Shown: positions 54,050 to 63,982, counted from the first letter of the stretch. The stretch is DNA of 64,000 bases from Sphingomonas elodea ATCC 31461 (GCF_000226955.1 NZ_AGFU01000026.1:49896-113895), one strand, 5' to 3'. Numbers and translations are program-made. Notes: generated by a model not told the origin, from the letters alone.

Positions 54050-55879
54050 ATGGCGCAGGATACTCCCCTCGATCGGTTTCGCGACGTGCTCGCGGGCACG
54101 GCACGCGCGCTTTCGGGTGCCGACGAACTCGAATTCGGCTTCACCGCCGACGCGCCGTTCCAGAGCGGCAAGACGATCAAGGTGCCCGCGCCCGCGCGCG
54201 CGCTGCCGCCCGAGCAGGTGGCCGAGGCGCGCGGCTTTGCCGACAGCTTTGCGCTGCGCATGCGCCACCACGACGCGACGCTCCACGGCCGCACCGCGCC
54301 CCGCGAGCCGGTCGCCCGCGCCGTCTATGACGCGGTGGAAACCGCCCGGGTCGAGGCGCTGGGGTCGCGCGGCTATGCCGGCATCGCCGACAATCTGGAG
54401 CAGGCGCTGGCGATGCGGCTGCGCTCCGACCCGATCGGCCGCGCCCGCACGCGCGACGAGGTGCCGCTGTCCACCGCGGTGGGGCTGATGGTGCGCGAGC
54501 GGCTTACGGGTCGCGAATCGCCGTCCAGCGCCGCGCTGGGGCTGGCGCTGGTGCGCGACTGGATCGAGGAAAAGGCGGGCTCCGACCTCGATGCGCTGGC
54601 CACCGCGATCGACGACCAGCACGCCTTTGCCGCACTCGCCGCCAAGCTGCTCCAGGATCTGGAGCTGACCGAGGGCGAGATGGTCCCCGACGAGGCCGAT
54701 GAAAGCGGCGGCGAGGAGGAGGGCCAGGAAGAGCAGCAGGAACAGGGCGAAGAGGAAGGCGAGTCCCAGCAGCAGCAGGGCGAAGGCCAGACCGAAGCGC
54801 GCGGCGAGCAGCGCGAGTCCGAACAGGGCGAGGACGGCGAGCAGGACCAGCAGTCCGAGGGCATGGACGACGGCGACGGCGAGCCCGGCGACGATGGCGA
54901 CGAAGGCATGATGCCCACCCGTCCCAATCGCCCGTGGAGCGACCTGCCGCCGAGCTTCGAATATCGCCCCTACACCACCCAGTTCGACGAGGTCGTCGCC
55001 GCCACCGACCTGTGCGACACCGACGAGCTGGAGCGGCTGCGCTCCTATCTCGACCAGCAGCTGGTGCATCTGCAGGGTGCGGTGACCAAGCTCGCCAACC
55101 GGCTGCAGCGCCGGCTGATGGCGCAGCAGAGCCGCAGCTGGGACTTCGACCAGGACGAGGGCCTGCTCGATGCCGCGCGGCTGGCGCGGGTGGTGGTGAA
55201 CCCGATGCAGTCGCTCAGCTACAAGATCGAGCGCGACACCGAGTTCAAGGACACGGTGGTGACGCTGCTGATCGACAATTCGGGCTCGATGCGCGGGCGG
55301 CCGATCTCGATCGCGGCGATCAGCGCGGACATCCTCGCGCGCACGCTGGAGCGCGTCGGCGTGAAGACCGAGGTGCTCGGCTTCACCACCCGCGCCTGGA
55401 AGGGCGGCCAGTCGCGCGAGAAGTGGCTGGGCGAAGGGCGCGTCGCGCAGCCGGGCCGGCTCAACGACCTGCGCCATATCGTCTACAAGCAGGCCGACGA
55501 ACCGTGGCGCCGCGCCAAGAAGTCGCTCGGCCTGATGATGCGCGAGGGGCTGCTCAAGGAGAATATCGACGGCGAGGCGCTGCTCTGGGCGCACAGCCGG
55601 CTGATCGCCCGGCCCGAGGATCGCAAGATCCTGATGGTGATCTCCGACGGCGCCCCGGTGGACGATTCGACGCTGTCGGTGAATTCGGGCTCCTATCTGG
55701 AGCGCCACCTGCGCCAGGTGATCGCCTGGATCGAGTCGCGCTCGCCGGTGGAACTGGCGGCGATCGGCATCGGCCATGACGTGACCCGCTATTACAGCCG
55801 CGCCGTGACGATCATGGATGCCGAACAGCTGGCCGGCACGATGGTCGAGCAGCTGGCCGCGCTGTTCGACAGCGAGTGA
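54050..55879 (+). CDS. cobT: Cobaltochelatase CobT-like VWA protein
   Basis: 609 residues from the ATG at 54050 (a GTG three codons earlier is open). N-terminal CobT domain (about 1-215), a very acidic Glu/Gln-rich linker (220-300) and a C-terminal VWA domain with MIDAS motif [11 protein letters not shown] (Asp-x-Ser-x-Ser) and DG in [10 protein letters not shown]. It partners CobS in the chelatase chaperone. It is separated from cobS by the iron-uptake and ccm genes. Confidence 0.92.
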   Translation: MAQDTPLDRFRDVLAGTARALSGADELEFGFTADAPFQSGKTIKVPAPARALPPEQVAEARGFADSFALRMRHHDATLHGRTAPREPVARAVYDAVETARVEALGSRGYAGIADNLEQALAMRLRSDPIGRARTRDEVPLSTAVGLMVRERLTGRESPSSAALGLALVRDWIEEKAGSDLDALATAIDDQHAFAALAAKLLQDLELTEGEMVPDEADESGGEEEGQEEQQEQGEEEGESQQQQGEGQTEARGEQRESEQGEDGEQDQQSEGMDDGDGEPGDDGDEGMMPTRPNRPWSDLPPSFEYRPYTTQFDEVVAATDLCDTDELERLRSYLDQQLVHLQGAVTKLANRLQRRLMAQQSRSWDFDQDEGLLDAARLARVVVNPMQSLSYKIERDTEFKDTVVTLLIDNSGSMRGRPISIAAISADILARTLERVGVKTEVLGFTTRAWKGGQSREKWLGEGRVAQPGRLNDLRHIVYKQADEPWRRAKKSLGLMMREGLLKENIDGEALLWAHSRLIARPEDRKILMVISDGAPVDDSTLSVNSGSYLERHLRQVIAWIESRSPVELAAIGIGHDVTRYYSRAVTIMDAEQLAGTMVEQLAALFDSE

Positions 55880-55883
55880 CGCG

Positions 55884-56141
55884 GTGGCGGCGCTGGAGAT
55901 CGTGCCGCCGCCGGGGGGCTTTCACGGGCCGGTGAAGCGATCGATCACGATCGCCGGGCATCCGACCTCGATCAGCCTGGAACCGATCTTCTGGGGCGCG
56001 CTGGAGACGGCTGCCGTCGCGGCGGGCCTGCCGCTCAGCGCGCTGGTCGCCGCGATCGACCATGCGCGGATCAGCGCCGAGGATCCGCCGAACCTCGCCA
56101 GCGCCATCCGCACCTGGCTGATGGCGCAGCAGCATCGCTGA
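55884..56141 (+). CDS. Ribbon-helix-helix (RHH_4) protein
   Basis: 85 residues from a GTG 5 bp after cobT. KRSITIAGHPTSISLEPIFWGAL and GLPLSALVAAIDHAR match the RHH_4 family of small DNA-binding-like proteins. No target is known. Probably co-transcribed with cobT. Confidence 0.75.
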   Translation: MAALEIVPPPGGFHGPVKRSITIAGHPTSISLEPIFWGALETAAVAAGLPLSALVAAIDHARISAEDPPNLASAIRTWLMAQQHR

Positions 56142-56164
56142 CGCAGGCCATCGGGCTGATTCGG

Positions 56165-56296
56165 TCAGTCCTGCGCGGAACGATTCAGCCCCTCTCCCGC
56201 AGCCTCGGCCTTCGCTTCCCGCGCCTGCGCCTTCCGCCGCCGCAGGTTTTCACGCAGCTTTTCGGCCAATCGGGCCTGCTTATCCACATCCTTCAT
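56165..56296 (-). CDS. Very small charged protein
   Basis: 43 residues. MKDVDKQARLAEKLRENLRRRKAQ-like helix (residues 1-24, Lys/Arg/Glu-rich), then an alanine-rich end. I recall similar 40-60-residue proteins beside murA and tRNA genes in alphaproteobacteria. Longer reads of this frame run through the tRNA and are rejected. Confidence 0.5.
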   Translation of the reverse strand: MKDVDKQARLAEKLRENLRRRKAQAREAKAEAAGEGLNRSAQD

Positions 56297-56398
56297 GCGA
56301 AAAGTGATAAACCGGCGCGATAGCGGTTGACAATCGCCGGCCTCCCTGCACATAGGCCCCTCCCGCACGGCGCTGGTCGCCGCGGTTGGAAAAACAGT

Positions 56399-56473
<75 letters not shown>

Positions 56474-56554
56474 TTTTTCCCTTCTGACAAAACAACTTGC
56501 CCGCAAGGGCCCCGCTACCTGAGCACGGCTCCGGTCGCCAACACACCCATGTTT

Positions 56555-56648
56555 GTCATCCCGGCGAAAGCCGGGACCCAGTCGCCTCTCGATGTCAGCT
56601 GGAGCCGAAACGGCGGCCCCAATGGATCCCGGCTTTGGCCGGGATGAC
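56555..56648. repeat. 94-bp REP-like doublet, copy 2
   Basis: Same length and arm sequence as the element at 28216: an initial GTCATCCCGGCGAAAGCC arm and a final inverted arm ending GGCCGGGATGAC, with a divergent GC-rich interior. Located between the tRNA and the fucosidase gene 3' end. Confidence 0.75.
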
Positions 56649-56692
56649 GACTGGTCGGACAAGGGCGGCCGGTTCCCGCCGCCCCCTCCCGC

Positions 56693-58303
56693 TCACGCCC
56701 GGCGCAGCCCGTCGATCCGCACCACCGGCACCGTGCCCAGCCCCTTTGGCAGCGTGACCGCCAGTCCGGCGTCGGACTGGCGGAACGCCACGTCGCCGCC
56801 GCCGAGCAGACGCGCCCGCGCCACACGGCCCGCTTTCAGCCCCAGCGCCTGCACCGTCACGGGCGCACTCGGCGCCTTGAGGAAGAACAGGTAGAGCGCG
56901 TCGCCCTTGCTGGTGAAGCGCACGTCCTGCTCGGCAAAGCCCTTGAAGCCGTCCTCGTTCTGCATGCCCGAGGCGAGCTGGGTCGGCCCCTCGCCATAGC
57001 TGCGCCACGGCCGGCTGCCGAACACCGCCTCGCCGTTCACCGCCATCCAGGCGGCAAGATCGTCGAGGATGCGCTCTTCCTCCGAATCGATCGTGCCGTC
57101 GCCGCGCTGGGGCACGGAGAGCAGCAGGTTGCCGTTCTTGGAGATCACATCCGCCAGCCGGGTGAGCACATCGTTCGCCGACTTGTACGCCTTGTCGGTA
57201 TAGAGGCTGCGCTTGTAGAACCAGTCGCCCAGGCAGGTATCGGTCTGCCAGGGCTCGTCCCACAGCCGATCGGCGAAGCCGCGCTCGACATCCTGCACCA
57301 GCCCGAAGCGGGCATAGGGCTTCAGCTGCTTGGCGTTGAGCACCACGTCGATCTTGCCGCTCTTCGCGATCGAGCGGTTGTAGTAATCGGCCGCTGCCGC
57401 CAGCCCGATGGGGCCGAAGGGCAGCTCGTAATCGTCGAAATAGCAGAGATCGGGCTGGTATTTGCTGACGAGGTCGACCTGGCGCTGCAGCCAGCGGGTG
57501 GCATAGGCGGCATCGCCGGCAGGGCCATGCTCGACCCACTGGCCGTCATGCGCCTCGTGCCACTTGCCCATCGCCTTCATGGTATCGATGCCGTCGGGCG
57601 CAGCGATGTGCTTGCCGGTATAGAGCAGCTGCGGATCGAGCCCCTCCCACCATGTGCCGGCGCCGTCCGCCTTGGTCAGGCGGAACGCATCGTAGCGCTC
57701 GCCCTTGCGCGGACCTTCGGGGTCATAGCCATAGGCGGTCTGGAACCAGTGCCAGGCATGGGCGGCATGGTTGGAGACGCCGAAGCGCAGCCCGTGTTCA
57801 CGCGCCACCTTCGCCCAGGTGCCGACCACGTCGCGCTTCGGCCCCACGCGCAGGCTGTTCCAGCCATGATACGCGCTGTCGTAGCAATCGAGATTGTCGT
57901 GATGGCAGGCGAGCGACACGAAATATTTCGCGCCGGCCTTCACATAGCGCCTCATGAGCTCCTCGGGGTCCCAACGCTCGGCGGTCCAGCGGTTCTGGAC
58001 CTCCATGAAGCCGACATCGGCCGGGTGGCCATAGGTCTTGCGATGGAAGTCCGAGGCGGGGTGGCCCTGGATATACAGGTGCCGCCCGTACCAGTCGCCC
58101 TGTTCGGGCACCGATTGCGGGCCCCAGTGCGACCAGATCCCGAACTTCGCATCGCGAAACCAGTCCGGGTAGCGATAGTTGGCCACCAGCGACGGCCAGT
58201 TGGGCTGTACCGGCCCCTGCGCCATCTGCTGTGCCCGCGCCACCGCCGGCAGGGCGGCGAGCCCCGCCAATACCCCGCGACGCCGCCACCCTGATCCGAT
58301 CAT
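56693..58303 (-). CDS. Exported GH29 alpha-L-fucosidase
   Basis: 536 residues. Signal peptide with an RR near the start (WRRRGVLAGLAAL) suggests Tat export. The barrel (about 45-420) has FGIWSHWGP, KYFVSLACHHDN and the nucleophile Asp 290 in CYFDDYELPFG, where most GH29 have FDG. A C-terminal beta domain follows. It would remove alpha-L-fucose from xyloglucan or other glycans. Last gene of the GH35-GH31-GH29 operon, 2 bp after GH31. Confidence 0.9.
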   Translation of the reverse strand: MIGSGWRRRGVLAGLAALPAVARAQQMAQGPVQPNWPSLVANYRYPDWFRDAKFGIWSHWGPQSVPEQGDWYGRHLYIQGHPASDFHRKTYGHPADVGFMEVQNRWTAERWDPEELMRRYVKAGAKYFVSLACHHDNLDCYDSAYHGWNSLRVGPKRDVVGTWAKVAREHGLRFGVSNHAAHAWHWFQTAYGYDPEGPRKGERYDAFRLTKADGAGTWWEGLDPQLLYTGKHIAAPDGIDTMKAMGKWHEAHDGQWVEHGPAGDAAYATRWLQRQVDLVSKYQPDLCYFDDYELPFGPIGLAAAADYYNRSIAKSGKIDVVLNAKQLKPYARFGLVQDVERGFADRLWDEPWQTDTCLGDWFYKRSLYTDKAYKSANDVLTRLADVISKNGNLLLSVPQRGDGTIDSEEERILDDLAAWMAVNGEAVFGSRPWRSYGEGPTQLASGMQNEDGFKGFAEQDVRFTSKGDALYLFFLKAPSAPVTVQALGLKAGRVARARLLGGGDVAFRQSDAGLAVTLPKGLGTVPVVRIDGLRRA

Positions 58304-58305
58304 TA

Positions 58306-61176
58306 TTACCTCCGCTGAACCACCACAGTACCACCTTGATACCGCACTTCGGTGTCAAAGCCATTGTCGTCGGTGACCGGCTTGCCGGCGCTCACCCATT
58401 TCACGCGGAAGCTGCGTGCCGTCGGCATGCCCGCCCAGCCCTTGCCCTCGCGCGCGCCGATCGTCAGCGTGCCGGCCTTGTCGTCGTAAGTCAGCGGAAT
58501 GCGGCTGAACGCGCCGCTCTTGTACTGTTCGCTGCGGCCGTCATCCTCGTAGAGCGAGAACGCGCCGTTCGCGCCGGTATAGACGGTGATCGTCAGCGGG
58601 GCGCCCGGCTGCTGGTCGACATATTGCGTCACCGGCCCCATCGGCACGATCGCGCCTGCCTTGACGAACAGCGGCATCCGCTCGGCAGGCGCCTGGATGC
58701 CCGCAATGGTGCCGCCGCGATAGGTCTTGGCGGTGCCGAAGTCGTACCAGGTGCCGGTGCCGGGGAAGTACACGGTGCGGCTGCGCGCCTTGTACTCGGT
58801 CACCGGGGCTACCAGGAACGCATCGCCGAACAGATACTGGTCGTCGATGTTGCGGGCCTTGGCATCGGCGGGGAAGTCCATCGCCAGCCCCCGCATGATG
58901 CTGCCGTCCTTCATATAGGTATCGGCACCCAGCGTGTAGATATAGGGCATCAGGCGGTAGCGAAGCTGATCGTACCAGACCATCGAGGCGCGCATCGGCG
59001 AGCCTTCGGGCGCGATCTCGTAGATCTCGCGATAGGGCACCTCCCCGTGGCTGCGGAACAGCGGGCTGAACGCGCCGAACTGGAACCAGCGCAGGTTGAG
59101 CTCGCGCCATTCGGCCACGTCCTCGGGCTTGGGGTTCTTCGCCTCGTAGCGCGGCTCGACCGCGAAGCCGCCGATGTCGTGCGTCCAGTTGGGGATGCCC
59201 GACATGGACGCATTGACCCCGGCCGAGATCTGCGCGCGCAGATCGTACCAGCGGGTGGCGACGTCGCCCGACCAGATCGCCGCGCCATAGCGCTGCAGCC
59301 CGCCGAAGCCCGAACGGGTGAGCAGGAACGGCCGGACATCGGGCTTGAAGCTGCGCCAGCCCTCGAAGAAGGCGCGGGCGTTCATCAGCGCATAGCTGTT
59401 GAAATATTGCTGCGCCGGCCCGATCGCGGTGGGGCCCATGGTGTCGATCCGCTCCTCGATCGACAGGTTGGAATGCATGTCCGGCTCGCTGGCATCGGCC
59501 CACCAGGCATCGGTGCCGAGCACGCCGAGGCGCTCCTGGATCTGCTTCCAGAAGATGCGGCGCCCTTCGGCCGAATAGGGATCGTAGAAGGTGTTGGCAT
59601 AGCCGGGGCCGACCCAGTCCTTGTTCCCCTGGCGCAGATTGCCCTGATAGACCGCGCCCGCGGCGTTCAGCTCCTTGTAGGTGTCGGTGGTCGGATAGAA
59701 TTTCGGCCAGACCGAGATCATGAAGTTGGCGTGGCTCCCGTGCACCTTGTCGATCATCGCCTTGGGATCGGGAAAGCGGGTCGGATCGAACCGATGGCTG
59801 CCCCAGTCGTCGTCACGCCAGTAGCGCCAGTCGAGCACGATATTGTCGAGCGGGATGTTCAGCGAACGGTATTTGTCGACCACACCGGTCACTTCGGCGG
59901 CGGTGTCGTAGCGCTGGCGGGACTGCCAGAAGCCATAGACCCATTTGGGCATCATCTCGGCCTTGCCGGTGATCTGGCGATAGCCGGCGATCACGCCGTC
60001 CATCGTGTCGGCGGGGACGAACCAATAGTTCTTGGCCTGGCCGACCTCACTGGTGAACCACAAGGAATGACGGTCCTGCACGGGCAGCGGATCATTGTGG
60101 AGCAGCGCCATATAGCCGGCGTTCGGCTCCCACTCGATGCGAATCTGCACCGGCTTGCCCTTCACCATGGCCAAGTCGAAATTGGCATACCAGGGGTTCC
60201 AGTTCTGCCGCCAGCGGTCGAGCACCAGCTTTCCGTCGGCATAGACCTTGTAATAGCTCGAGCCGTAGAGCTGGAACTTATGGGTGCCGGTCACCTCGGG
60301 CTGCAGGTCGCCGGTCCACACCACGGTCTGCTTCTGCACCGCGTTGCCGGCGGTGTTCTGGCCGCCGGTCGCCGCGACCGTCTGCGCCTTGGCAGCCTCG
60401 GGCCAGTTCTTCTGGTCCTTGATATACTGGTAGTTGATCGTCGCTTCCTGGCGCGAGACCGCCAGCTTGCCGTCGAGGAAATAGTCGGCCTTCCAGCCCG
60501 GCTTGCCGCCGCTGGTGACCTTCAGCCCCTCGCCCACCAGCGTGTAGGGCTTCGGGTTGCCGAAGCGGCTGATGCTGGCATTGTCCCAGAGCAGGCCGTA
60601 GCTGCGCGTGGAGACGACGAACGGCACCGCGATGTCCATGTTGTGCTGGGCGAGTTCGACGTCCTCGCCATTGTAGTTCATCTGGGCGTTCTGGTGCTGG
60701 CCGAGGCCGTACAGCCCCTCGTCGGTGCCGCGGTTGAACTGCTGGCTGACGGCGACGAAGGGCTTACCCTCGACCGTTACCGGCTTGAACGCGGCCTGGC
60801 CCGATTCGGCGAGCAGCTCGCGGCCCTTGGCATCGGTGAAGCGGACGCGGCCGGTGGCTATCTCGATATCGGCGGTGGCGCGCTTGGCCTTCACCAGCAC
60901 ATGGCCGTTGGCCTGGGCGACCTCGAAGGCACCGGCGGCGGGCGGGTTCGCCGCCATCAGGCTCGGTGCCAGCGTGCCGGTATCGACGCCCTTGGGGGTG
61001 GCGATGACGTGGAAGATGCCGTCGCCATGGACGGTCACTTCCACGCGTGCCGCGCTGCCGCCGGTCGGCGTGACGACCACGCCGCCATCGGTGCGGCTAT
61101 AGCCATTGTCCTGCGCCGCCTGTGCCGACGCCATCGCGCTGCCGGCGAGCAGCGCCGCGATCCAAACCCTCTTCAT
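58306..61176 (-). CDS. Exported GH31 alpha-xylosidase with PA14-like insert
   Basis: 956 residues from the ATG at 61176. Signal peptide ending AQAA. An N-terminal beta-sandwich is interrupted by a PA14-like domain (about 235-370, QLYGSSYYKVYADGKLVLD). The GH31 barrel has nucleophile Asp 561 in WWADASEPDMHS and acid/base Asp 638 in WSGDVATRW. The PA14 insert is a hallmark of xyloglucan alpha-xylosidases such as Cellvibrio Xyl31A (family knowledge). It acts on XXXG-type oligosaccharides after galactose is removed. Confidence 0.9.
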   Translation of the reverse strand: MKRVWIAALLAGSAMASAQAAQDNGYSRTDGGVVVTPTGGSAARVEVTVHGDGIFHVIATPKGVDTGTLAPSLMAANPPAAGAFEVAQANGHVLVKAKRATADIEIATGRVRFTDAKGRELLAESGQAAFKPVTVEGKPFVAVSQQFNRGTDEGLYGLGQHQNAQMNYNGEDVELAQHNMDIAVPFVVSTRSYGLLWDNASISRFGNPKPYTLVGEGLKVTSGGKPGWKADYFLDGKLAVSRQEATINYQYIKDQKNWPEAAKAQTVAATGGQNTAGNAVQKQTVVWTGDLQPEVTGTHKFQLYGSSYYKVYADGKLVLDRWRQNWNPWYANFDLAMVKGKPVQIRIEWEPNAGYMALLHNDPLPVQDRHSLWFTSEVGQAKNYWFVPADTMDGVIAGYRQITGKAEMMPKWVYGFWQSRQRYDTAAEVTGVVDKYRSLNIPLDNIVLDWRYWRDDDWGSHRFDPTRFPDPKAMIDKVHGSHANFMISVWPKFYPTTDTYKELNAAGAVYQGNLRQGNKDWVGPGYANTFYDPYSAEGRRIFWKQIQERLGVLGTDAWWADASEPDMHSNLSIEERIDTMGPTAIGPAQQYFNSYALMNARAFFEGWRSFKPDVRPFLLTRSGFGGLQRYGAAIWSGDVATRWYDLRAQISAGVNASMSGIPNWTHDIGGFAVEPRYEAKNPKPEDVAEWRELNLRWFQFGAFSPLFRSHGEVPYREIYEIAPEGSPMRASMVWYDQLRYRLMPYIYTLGADTYMKDGSIMRGLAMDFPADAKARNIDDQYLFGDAFLVAPVTEYKARSRTVYFPGTGTWYDFGTAKTYRGGTIAGIQAPAERMPLFVKAGAIVPMGPVTQYVDQQPGAPLTITVYTGANGAFSLYEDDGRSEQYKSGAFSRIPLTYDDKAGTLTIGAREGKGWAGMPTARSFRVKWVSAGKPVTDDNGFDTEVRYQGGTVVVQRR

Positions 61177-61211
61177 GCCCAAGTCTCCTGCGTTTCTTTG
61201 ATTTTCGCCGC

Positions 61212-62837
61212 TCAACGATAGCGGCCCATGGTGATCTTCAGAATCTGCGGACGATCGATCAGGTTGAGGCCGTAATCGGTCTGGTCCCCGTTCCACACGC
61301 GCGTCGTCCGCCACGTGCCGTCGACGAAAGTCCCTTCCTCGGTGCGGAGCATGATGCCGTTCGGCGCGCTGCCTTCTGCGGGCGCAAAGGTCACGCGGAC
61401 GTGGTCGCCCACCACCAGGAACTCGTTCTCGGAAAGCTGCGCGACCGCGACGCCGCCGATCTTCTCCGCTCCCCAGGGGGCTGGATCGGACTTGAGGAAG
61501 GTCCACTCCTTCATGCCGAACTGCCATTCGCCCCAGCTGGCCGTGATCGTCCATCCTCCTAAGGTCGTAGAGCGCGGCTGGTTGTCGTCGGGCCTGGCGA
61601 CGCCCCAGGTGGGGCGGCTATAGGCGATCCGCGCCCAGTCGCGCGCAATACCCTTCAGCATGCCATAGGGCAGCGCGAAGGCATCCATCGTCGCCGCATC
61701 CAGATCGCGCGCGCCGAGCGGAAAGTTGAAATAGCCGGTGGCATCCATCCCGAACGGGGCGAAGCCGATCGCCCCGCGCCCCAGCGCCTCGTAGAAGAAG
61801 CGGGCGAACTCGCGCGCATTGCCGATCTCCGGTACCATCAGCGCATTGTCGGCCCGGGCATATTTCTCGAGGTAGAGCGAGACGTTCGCGCTGCTCCGAT
61901 CATAGAGGTCGGGTGCGGCGAAATCGAGCGCGGGTGCCGCCGCCTTCCAGATGTCGAGCACGTCCTGCTGCGGCCCGCCGCTCGCCACGCCATCGGGATC
62001 GGGCACGTTGGAGGGGCCGGCAAGGGCCGCGTTGACGTACATCGGCAGCGGCTTCACCGCCTTGCCCGCCGCGGCGATGGCGTTGACGAAGCGCGCGACA
62101 TACCAGCTGTTGAACGCACGATCGGCCTGTCCGCCGAACACCTCGCTCCAGGTGCCGCGCTTGCCGATCTTCTTCGCTAGCTCGGCGGGGATGGCTTGCG
62201 CGAACAGCCGGTTGGCCTCGACCGAATAGTCGCGCGGGTTGCGGTAGCTGCCCGTCTCGTTCTCCGGCTGGACCAGGATCACCGTGTTCTGCGGATCATG
62301 ATCCCGCAGATACTCCATGACCTTCACGAAGGCGCGCATGTCGGCCTTCAGCGTCTCCGCCCCATGCGCGCTGAGCACGCCGTGGTCCTTGCCGTCGCGC
62401 GTCTTCATCCGCGGGAAGCGCCTGGAGTCGAGCTTCACCCAATCGGGCGTGTAGCTGTAGCTCGTGTTCTTCCAGGTGCCGAACCACAGCAGCACCACAC
62501 GCTTGTCGTGCGCGCGGGCCTGGTCGAGCAGCGTCTGGAGGAAGCTGAGGTCAAACTGCCCCTCGCGCGGCTCCACCTGCTGCCAGGCGATCGGCACTTC
62601 CACCGTGTTGGCGTGGATCCGGTCGAGCACGTCCCAGGCGGTGGCGAGCGGCTCGGCATAGTTGCTGGAGTTGTTCACCTGCCCGCCCAGCATCAGGAAG
62701 GGCGCGCCGTCGACGATCAGCGCGTGGCGACCGTTTTTCGTCTCGATATGCGGCACGGGCGTCGCCGTCTGCGCGACGGCCGCCGTCGGCGCCCCCGCCA
62801 GCACCGCGACGAGCGCGGCAATTTCCAGGCATTTCAT
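61212..62837 (-). CDS. Exported GH35-like (DUF5597) beta-galactosidase
   Basis: 541 residues from the ATG at 62837, with signal peptide ending AVAQ. A GH35-type barrel: acid/base Glu 194 in QPENETGSY and nucleophile Glu 337 in MVPEIGN, followed by a C-terminal DUF5597-type beta domain (about 410-541). Related Cellvibrio Bgl35A removes galactose from xyloglucan. First gene of the operon; a xyl-box-like operator lies 54 bp upstream. Confidence 0.88.
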   Translation of the reverse strand: MKCLEIAALVAVLAGAPTAAVAQTATPVPHIETKNGRHALIVDGAPFLMLGGQVNNSSNYAEPLATAWDVLDRIHANTVEVPIAWQQVEPREGQFDLSFLQTLLDQARAHDKRVVLLWFGTWKNTSYSYTPDWVKLDSRRFPRMKTRDGKDHGVLSAHGAETLKADMRAFVKVMEYLRDHDPQNTVILVQPENETGSYRNPRDYSVEANRLFAQAIPAELAKKIGKRGTWSEVFGGQADRAFNSWYVARFVNAIAAAGKAVKPLPMYVNAALAGPSNVPDPDGVASGGPQQDVLDIWKAAAPALDFAAPDLYDRSSANVSLYLEKYARADNALMVPEIGNAREFARFFYEALGRGAIGFAPFGMDATGYFNFPLGARDLDAATMDAFALPYGMLKGIARDWARIAYSRPTWGVARPDDNQPRSTTLGGWTITASWGEWQFGMKEWTFLKSDPAPWGAEKIGGVAVAQLSENEFLVVGDHVRVTFAPAEGSAPNGIMLRTEEGTFVDGTWRTTRVWNGDQTDYGLNLIDRPQILKITMGRYR

Positions 62838-62891
62838 GGCAATCCTCCCCCACCCCGCGCACGGCAACCGGTTTACGATCTCTTCCAACGA

Positions 62892-62905
62892 GGTTAGCGC
62901 TACCA
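62892..62905. promoter_or_regulatory. XylR/LacI-type operator in the divergent GH35/esterase promoter
   Basis: GGTTAGCGCTACCA; on the other strand TGGTAGCGCTAACC, one base from the xyl-box consensus I remember. It is 54 bp from the GH35 start and 102 bp from the esterase start, so one site may control both directions. It shares an 11-bp core with the site at 47833. Confidence 0.65.
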
Positions 62906-63007
62906 CCTGTGGATGCAATCGCCTTTGCGCGATCCGCATCCCCGAACGCACGACAAGGCACTGCCCGACGCCCCCGGCGCAGGGCCGAAACAGGAGAAGG
63001 AGCGCCC

Positions 63008-63982
63008 ATGGCCGAACCACTTTCCCGACGCACCCTGCTGGAAGGCATCGCCGCTACCGGCGCGCTTTACGCCCTGCCGGCACGGGCCGCCGATGCCGCG
63101 CGGGACGAGGTGCTGCCGCTTTGGCCCGGCATCGCACCCGGCGCGCCCGCCACGCTGCCCACCCCGAAATACGACCAGCGCTCCAAGGACCCCACGTTCG
63201 AAGACCGCTGGCAGACCGGCATCGGCCAGCCGTCGCTCACCGTCCGTCGCGCCGCCCAGCCGAACGGCAGCGCGGTAATGCTGATCCCCGGCGGCGGCTA
63301 TGGCTTTCTGGCGGTGGACAATGAAGGCGAGGAGCAGGCGCGCTGGCTGAACGCGATCGGCATCACCGCCTTCATCCTGCGCTACCGCATTCCCACCGAA
63401 GGCTGGGCGAACCGCGCGACCGTGCCGCTCGCCGATGCGCAGCGTGGGCTGCGGCTGATCCGTGCCGCAGCCGCGCGCTACGGCCTCGATCCGGCACGGG
63501 TGCTGGCGCTCGGCTTCTCCGCCGGCGGGCATCTCGCGGGCAGCCTGGCCACCCGGCATGACGAGCGCGTCTATGCACCGGTCGACGCGGCGGACCGGCT
63601 TTCCGCACGCCCCGATCTGGCAGGGCTCGTCTATCCGGTGGTCAGCCTCGCGGCGCCCTTCACCCATGGCGGATCGCGCGACAATCTGTTCGGGCCGGGT
63701 GCGGACCCCAAGGCGCTCGCCGCCGCTTCGGTCGAAAACCGGGTGACCGCCGGCACCCCGCCCATCTTCCTCACCCATGCCAGCGACGACGGACTGGTGC
63801 CGATCGCGAACAGCCTGGCCCTGTACCAGGCGCTGCTCGCTGCCGGGCGCCCGGCGGAGCTGCACGCCTTCGACCAGGGCGGCCATGGCTTCGGCGTGCG
63901 GCTTGCCAAGACCATACCGGCCTCGGCCTGGCCCACGCTCTTCGCCGCCTTTGCCCGCCGCCATGGTGTGCTGAAGGCATGA
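63008..63982 (+). CDS. Exported alpha/beta-hydrolase (acetyl-esterase-like)
   Basis: 324 residues preceded by AGGAG. N-terminal SRRTLLEG is a Tat-type signal. Nucleophile Ser 171 in ALGFSAGGH, oxyanion motif IPGGGYGFL, Asp in HASDDGLVP and His in QGGHGFGV. It is homologous to the esterase at 47919. Likely deacetylates plant polysaccharides in concert with the divergent hydrolase operon. Complete within the window. Confidence 0.87.
   Translation: MAEPLSRRTLLEGIAATGALYALPARAADAARDEVLPLWPGIAPGAPATLPTPKYDQRSKDPTFEDRWQTGIGQPSLTVRRAAQPNGSAVMLIPGGGYGFLAVDNEGEEQARWLNAIGITAFILRYRIPTEGWANRATVPLADAQRGLRLIRAAAARYGLDPARVLALGFSAGGHLAGSLATRHDERVYAPVDAADRLSARPDLAGLVYPVVSLAAPFTHGGSRDNLFGPGADPKALAAASVENRVTAGTPPIFLTHASDDGLVPIANSLALYQALLAAGRPAELHAFDQGGHGFGVRLAKTIPASAWPTLFAAFARRHGVLKA

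Noticed and set aside
58231-61221. A 996-codon plus-strand frame opposite the GH31 gene
   Set aside because: Shadow of the GH31 coding strand; no signal peptide or domain.
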